This document shows, in pieces, positions 62,249 through 64,000 of a stretch of DNA of 64,000 nucleotides. The position numbers and the translations under genes are program-made. Origin of the DNA: Lysobacter concretionis Ko07 = DSM 16239 (GTDB taxonomy: Bacteria; Pseudomonadota; Gammaproteobacteria; Xanthomonadales; Xanthomonadaceae); contig NZ_AVPS01000006.1 in NCBI RefSeq assembly GCF_000768345.1, positions 62,001 to 126,000 of the forward strand, in the 5' to 3' direction. The notes beneath the pieces are model-generated. The model had not been told where the DNA came from. It searched no databases and worked only from the letters and a program-made list of their open reading frames with translations. Positions within the stretch are counted from its first letter, which is position 1; every line of letters starts with the position of its first letter.

Positions 62249-63898
62249 ATGAGCGCCATTCTTCCCAAGAACCCCCTGGCCGGCCTGCGCGAGATGGGGC
62301 CATTGCAGGACATCCCGGTAGTGCGCCAGATGGGCACGTTCGCGCTGGTCGCGGCGGCGATCGCGATCGGGCTGTGGCTGTTCTTCTGGACCCAGCGCCC
62401 GGACTACGTGCCGGTGTTCGCCGGACTGGACGCGAAATCCACCAGCGAGGCGTCCGACCTGCTGCGCACTGCACGCATCCCGTTCCGCGTCGATCCGGTC
62501 AGCGGCGCGCTGGCGGTGCCGACCGACCAGAGCGGGCAGGCGAAGCTGGCCCTTGCCTCCGCCGGGTTGCCGGCGGGCAACGGCGGCGGCTTCGAATCGC
62601 TGCAGGGCGACCAGGGCTTCGGCACCAGCCAGTTCGTGGAGAACGCGCGTTACCAGCACGCGCTGGAGACCGAGCTGGCCCGCACCATCGCCAACCTGCG
62701 GCCGGTGCTGGAAGCGCGCGTGCACCTGGCGATCCCCAAGCCCAGCGCCTTCACCCGCCAGAAGGAGCCGGCCAGCGCGTCGGTGGTGCTGCACCTGCGC
62801 AACGGCAGCGTGCTGGAGACCGGCCAGGTCAACGCGATCGTGCACCTGGTGTCCAACAGCATCCCGCAGTTGCCGCTGGAGAGCATCACCGTGGTCGACC
62901 AGTTCGGCCGCATGCTGTCGGAGACCGATCCGGACAGCGATGCGGCGATCGGCGCCAAGCGTTTCGAGCAGCAGCGCCGCCAGGAAGCGGTCTACGTGCA
63001 GCGCATCCAGGAACTGCTGGCGCCGATGACCGGCCCCGGCCGGGTCAGCACCCAGGTCAGCGTGGACATGGACTTCGCCCAGACCGAGCAGGCGCGCGAG
63101 GTCTACGGGCCGGACCCGGCGATCGTCCGCAGCGAACAGATTTCCGAATCCGGCAACCTCGCCGCCGCGCAGCCGCCGCAAGGCGTACCCGGCAGCGCCA
63201 GCAACACGCCCGATGCAGCAGCAGCGGCCACGGCGGCGGCCGACCCGGCACCGGCACCCGCCGCGCCGCAGAACAGCAACGGCGCGCGCACCGCGGTGCG
63301 CAACTACGAGATCGACCGCACCCTGACCCACACCCGGCAAGCGCCCGGCCGGATCACCCGGGTCACGGCGGCGGTGCTGGTGGACAACATTCCCGGCCCG
63401 CCGGGCCAGGATGGCAAGGCGGTCACCCGCGCCCTCACTGCGGCCGAGCTGGGCCGCATCGAATCGCTGGTGCAGCAGGCCGTCGGTTTCGATGCGCAGC
63501 GTGGCGACATGGTCACCGTGGTGAACGCACCCTTCGCCCGCGACCTGGTGGACGAACCGGCCGGCACGCCGCTGTGGGAAAACCCGCGCGCCAAGGAACT
63601 GCTGCGCATCGCCCTGGGCGGTCTGGCGGTGCTGGCGTTGATCTTCACCGTGCTGCGGCCCGCCCTGCGCCAGCTGATGGGGCCGGTCAAGCCGCGCACC
63701 GCGGTGGCGACGCTGATCGAGGAGGACGAGGTGCCGGTCACGCTGTCCGCCCCCGCCGCCCCGGTCCGCCTGGGCAACGACGCCAGGGAAGCACCGATGG
63801 ACTTCGACGAAAAACTGCAGGTGGCACGTACGGCGGTCAGCAACGACCCCAAGCGGGTCGCCAACGTGATCCGCAACTGGGTGGAAGTCGATGGCTGA
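62249..63898 (+). CDS. fliF: Flagellar MS-ring protein FliF
   Basis: A 549-residue inner-membrane ring protein. The first membrane helix is TFALVAAAIAIGLWLFFWTQ (about 29-48). RBM1-3 ring-building motifs follow (YVPVFAGLDAKSTSEASDLL, YQHALETELARTIANLRPVL, VLEARVHLAIP). A proline/alanine-rich linker is at about 305-345, the second helix is LRIALGGLAVLALIFTVLRP, and the C-terminal tail that binds FliG ends VANVIRNWVEVDG. Its stop overlaps the fliG start by eight bases. Confidence 0.97.
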   Translation: MSAILPKNPLAGLREMGPLQDIPVVRQMGTFALVAAAIAIGLWLFFWTQRPDYVPVFAGLDAKSTSEASDLLRTARIPFRVDPVSGALAVPTDQSGQAKLALASAGLPAGNGGGFESLQGDQGFGTSQFVENARYQHALETELARTIANLRPVLEARVHLAIPKPSAFTRQKEPASASVVLHLRNGSVLETGQVNAIVHLVSNSIPQLPLESITVVDQFGRMLSETDPDSDAAIGAKRFEQQRRQEAVYVQRIQELLAPMTGPGRVSTQVSVDMDFAQTEQAREVYGPDPAIVRSEQISESGNLAAAQPPQGVPGSASNTPDAAAAATAAADPAPAPAAPQNSNGARTAVRNYEIDRTLTHTRQAPGRITRVTAAVLVDNIPGPPGQDGKAVTRALTAAELGRIESLVQQAVGFDAQRGDMVTVVNAPFARDLVDEPAGTPLWENPRAKELLRIALGGLAVLALIFTVLRPALRQLMGPVKPRTAVATLIEEDEVPVTLSAPAAPVRLGNDAREAPMDFDEKLQVARTAVSNDPKRVANVIRNWVEVDG

Positions 63899-64000
63899 GC
63901 CGAAGGAACCGCTGACCGGCGTGCAGCGCGCCGCCGTGGTGCTGCTGTCGCTGGGCGAAACGCAGGCCGCCGAGGTGCTCAAGCACATGGGCGCGAAGGA
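63891..64000 (+). CDS. fliG: Flagellar motor switch protein FliG (5' end only)
   Basis: The first 36 codons are present before the window ends: MAEPKEPLTGVQRAAVVLLS followed by LGETQAAEVLKHMGAKE. This is the FliG N-terminal domain that binds FliF. The ATG overlaps the fliF stop by eight bases, so translation is coupled. Confidence 0.93.
   Translation, partial: MAEPKEPLTGVQRAAVVLLSLGETQAAEVLKHMGAK

Overview
The window is chromosomal DNA of a motile gammaproteobacterium of the Xanthomonadaceae/Lysobacteraceae group (Lysobacter, Luteimonas or Xanthomonas relatives). This is inferred from the very high G+C, the gene families and neighbourhoods (SAH riboswitch before ahcY, a second RpoN inside the flagellar locus, convergent EAL/kinase genes next to flgMN) and the several families of short palindromic interspersed repeats. 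No genome comparison could be run.

About 1-36,000 is housekeeping and metabolic DNA in short operons. In order: glycine cleavage genes gcvT-gcvH; an NfeD/stomatin pair; a hemin-uptake hemP with a Fur box; an aldo/keto reductase; a manganese (yybP-ykoY type) riboswitch before a TMEM165/UPF0016 exporter; a membrane diguanylate cyclase; a nucleoside transporter plus PfkB kinase; dusB; the S-adenosylmethionine cycle genes metK, ahcY (with SAH riboswitch) and metF; a zinc-ribbon SDR-like protein; a secreted S9 peptidase; a two-component system; rimK with its protease partner; tRNA-Gly(CCC); an autotransporter esterase; thiS-thiG-trmB; an SLC13 carrier; a Rieske protein; an FAH-family hydrolase; mscL; and a secreted M28 peptidase.

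About 36,000-64,000 is a flagellar regulon. On the minus strand lie flgA and a flgM-flgN-histidine kinase operon, which converges on a gene for a degenerate GGDEF-EAL protein with a receiver domain. On the plus strand run cheV, flgBCDEFGHIJKL, fliC, fliD, fliS, a FliT-like gene, an atypical PilZ gene, rpoN (second copy type), a receiver-only regulator, a FleQ/FlrA-type activator, fliE, fliF and the start of fliG, which the window edge cuts. The promoter logic is readable. Sigma-54 sites precede flgB and fliE, and possibly flgJ. Sigma-28 sites precede fliC, fliD and flgM, and possibly cheV. RpoN plus the FleQ-like activator would switch on the class II genes. FlgM would hold back FliA until the hook is complete, and FliA would then transcribe fliC, fliD and flgM.

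Intergenic DNA carries at least four families of palindromic repeats: GTAGGAGC-type REP/REPIN elements, GTCATCCCCGCG-type elements, a CTTCTCCCGC-type element and large TTCGCCCC-armed hairpins. One element sits in frame at the 5' end of flgH. No insertion sequence, prophage or CRISPR array is visible.
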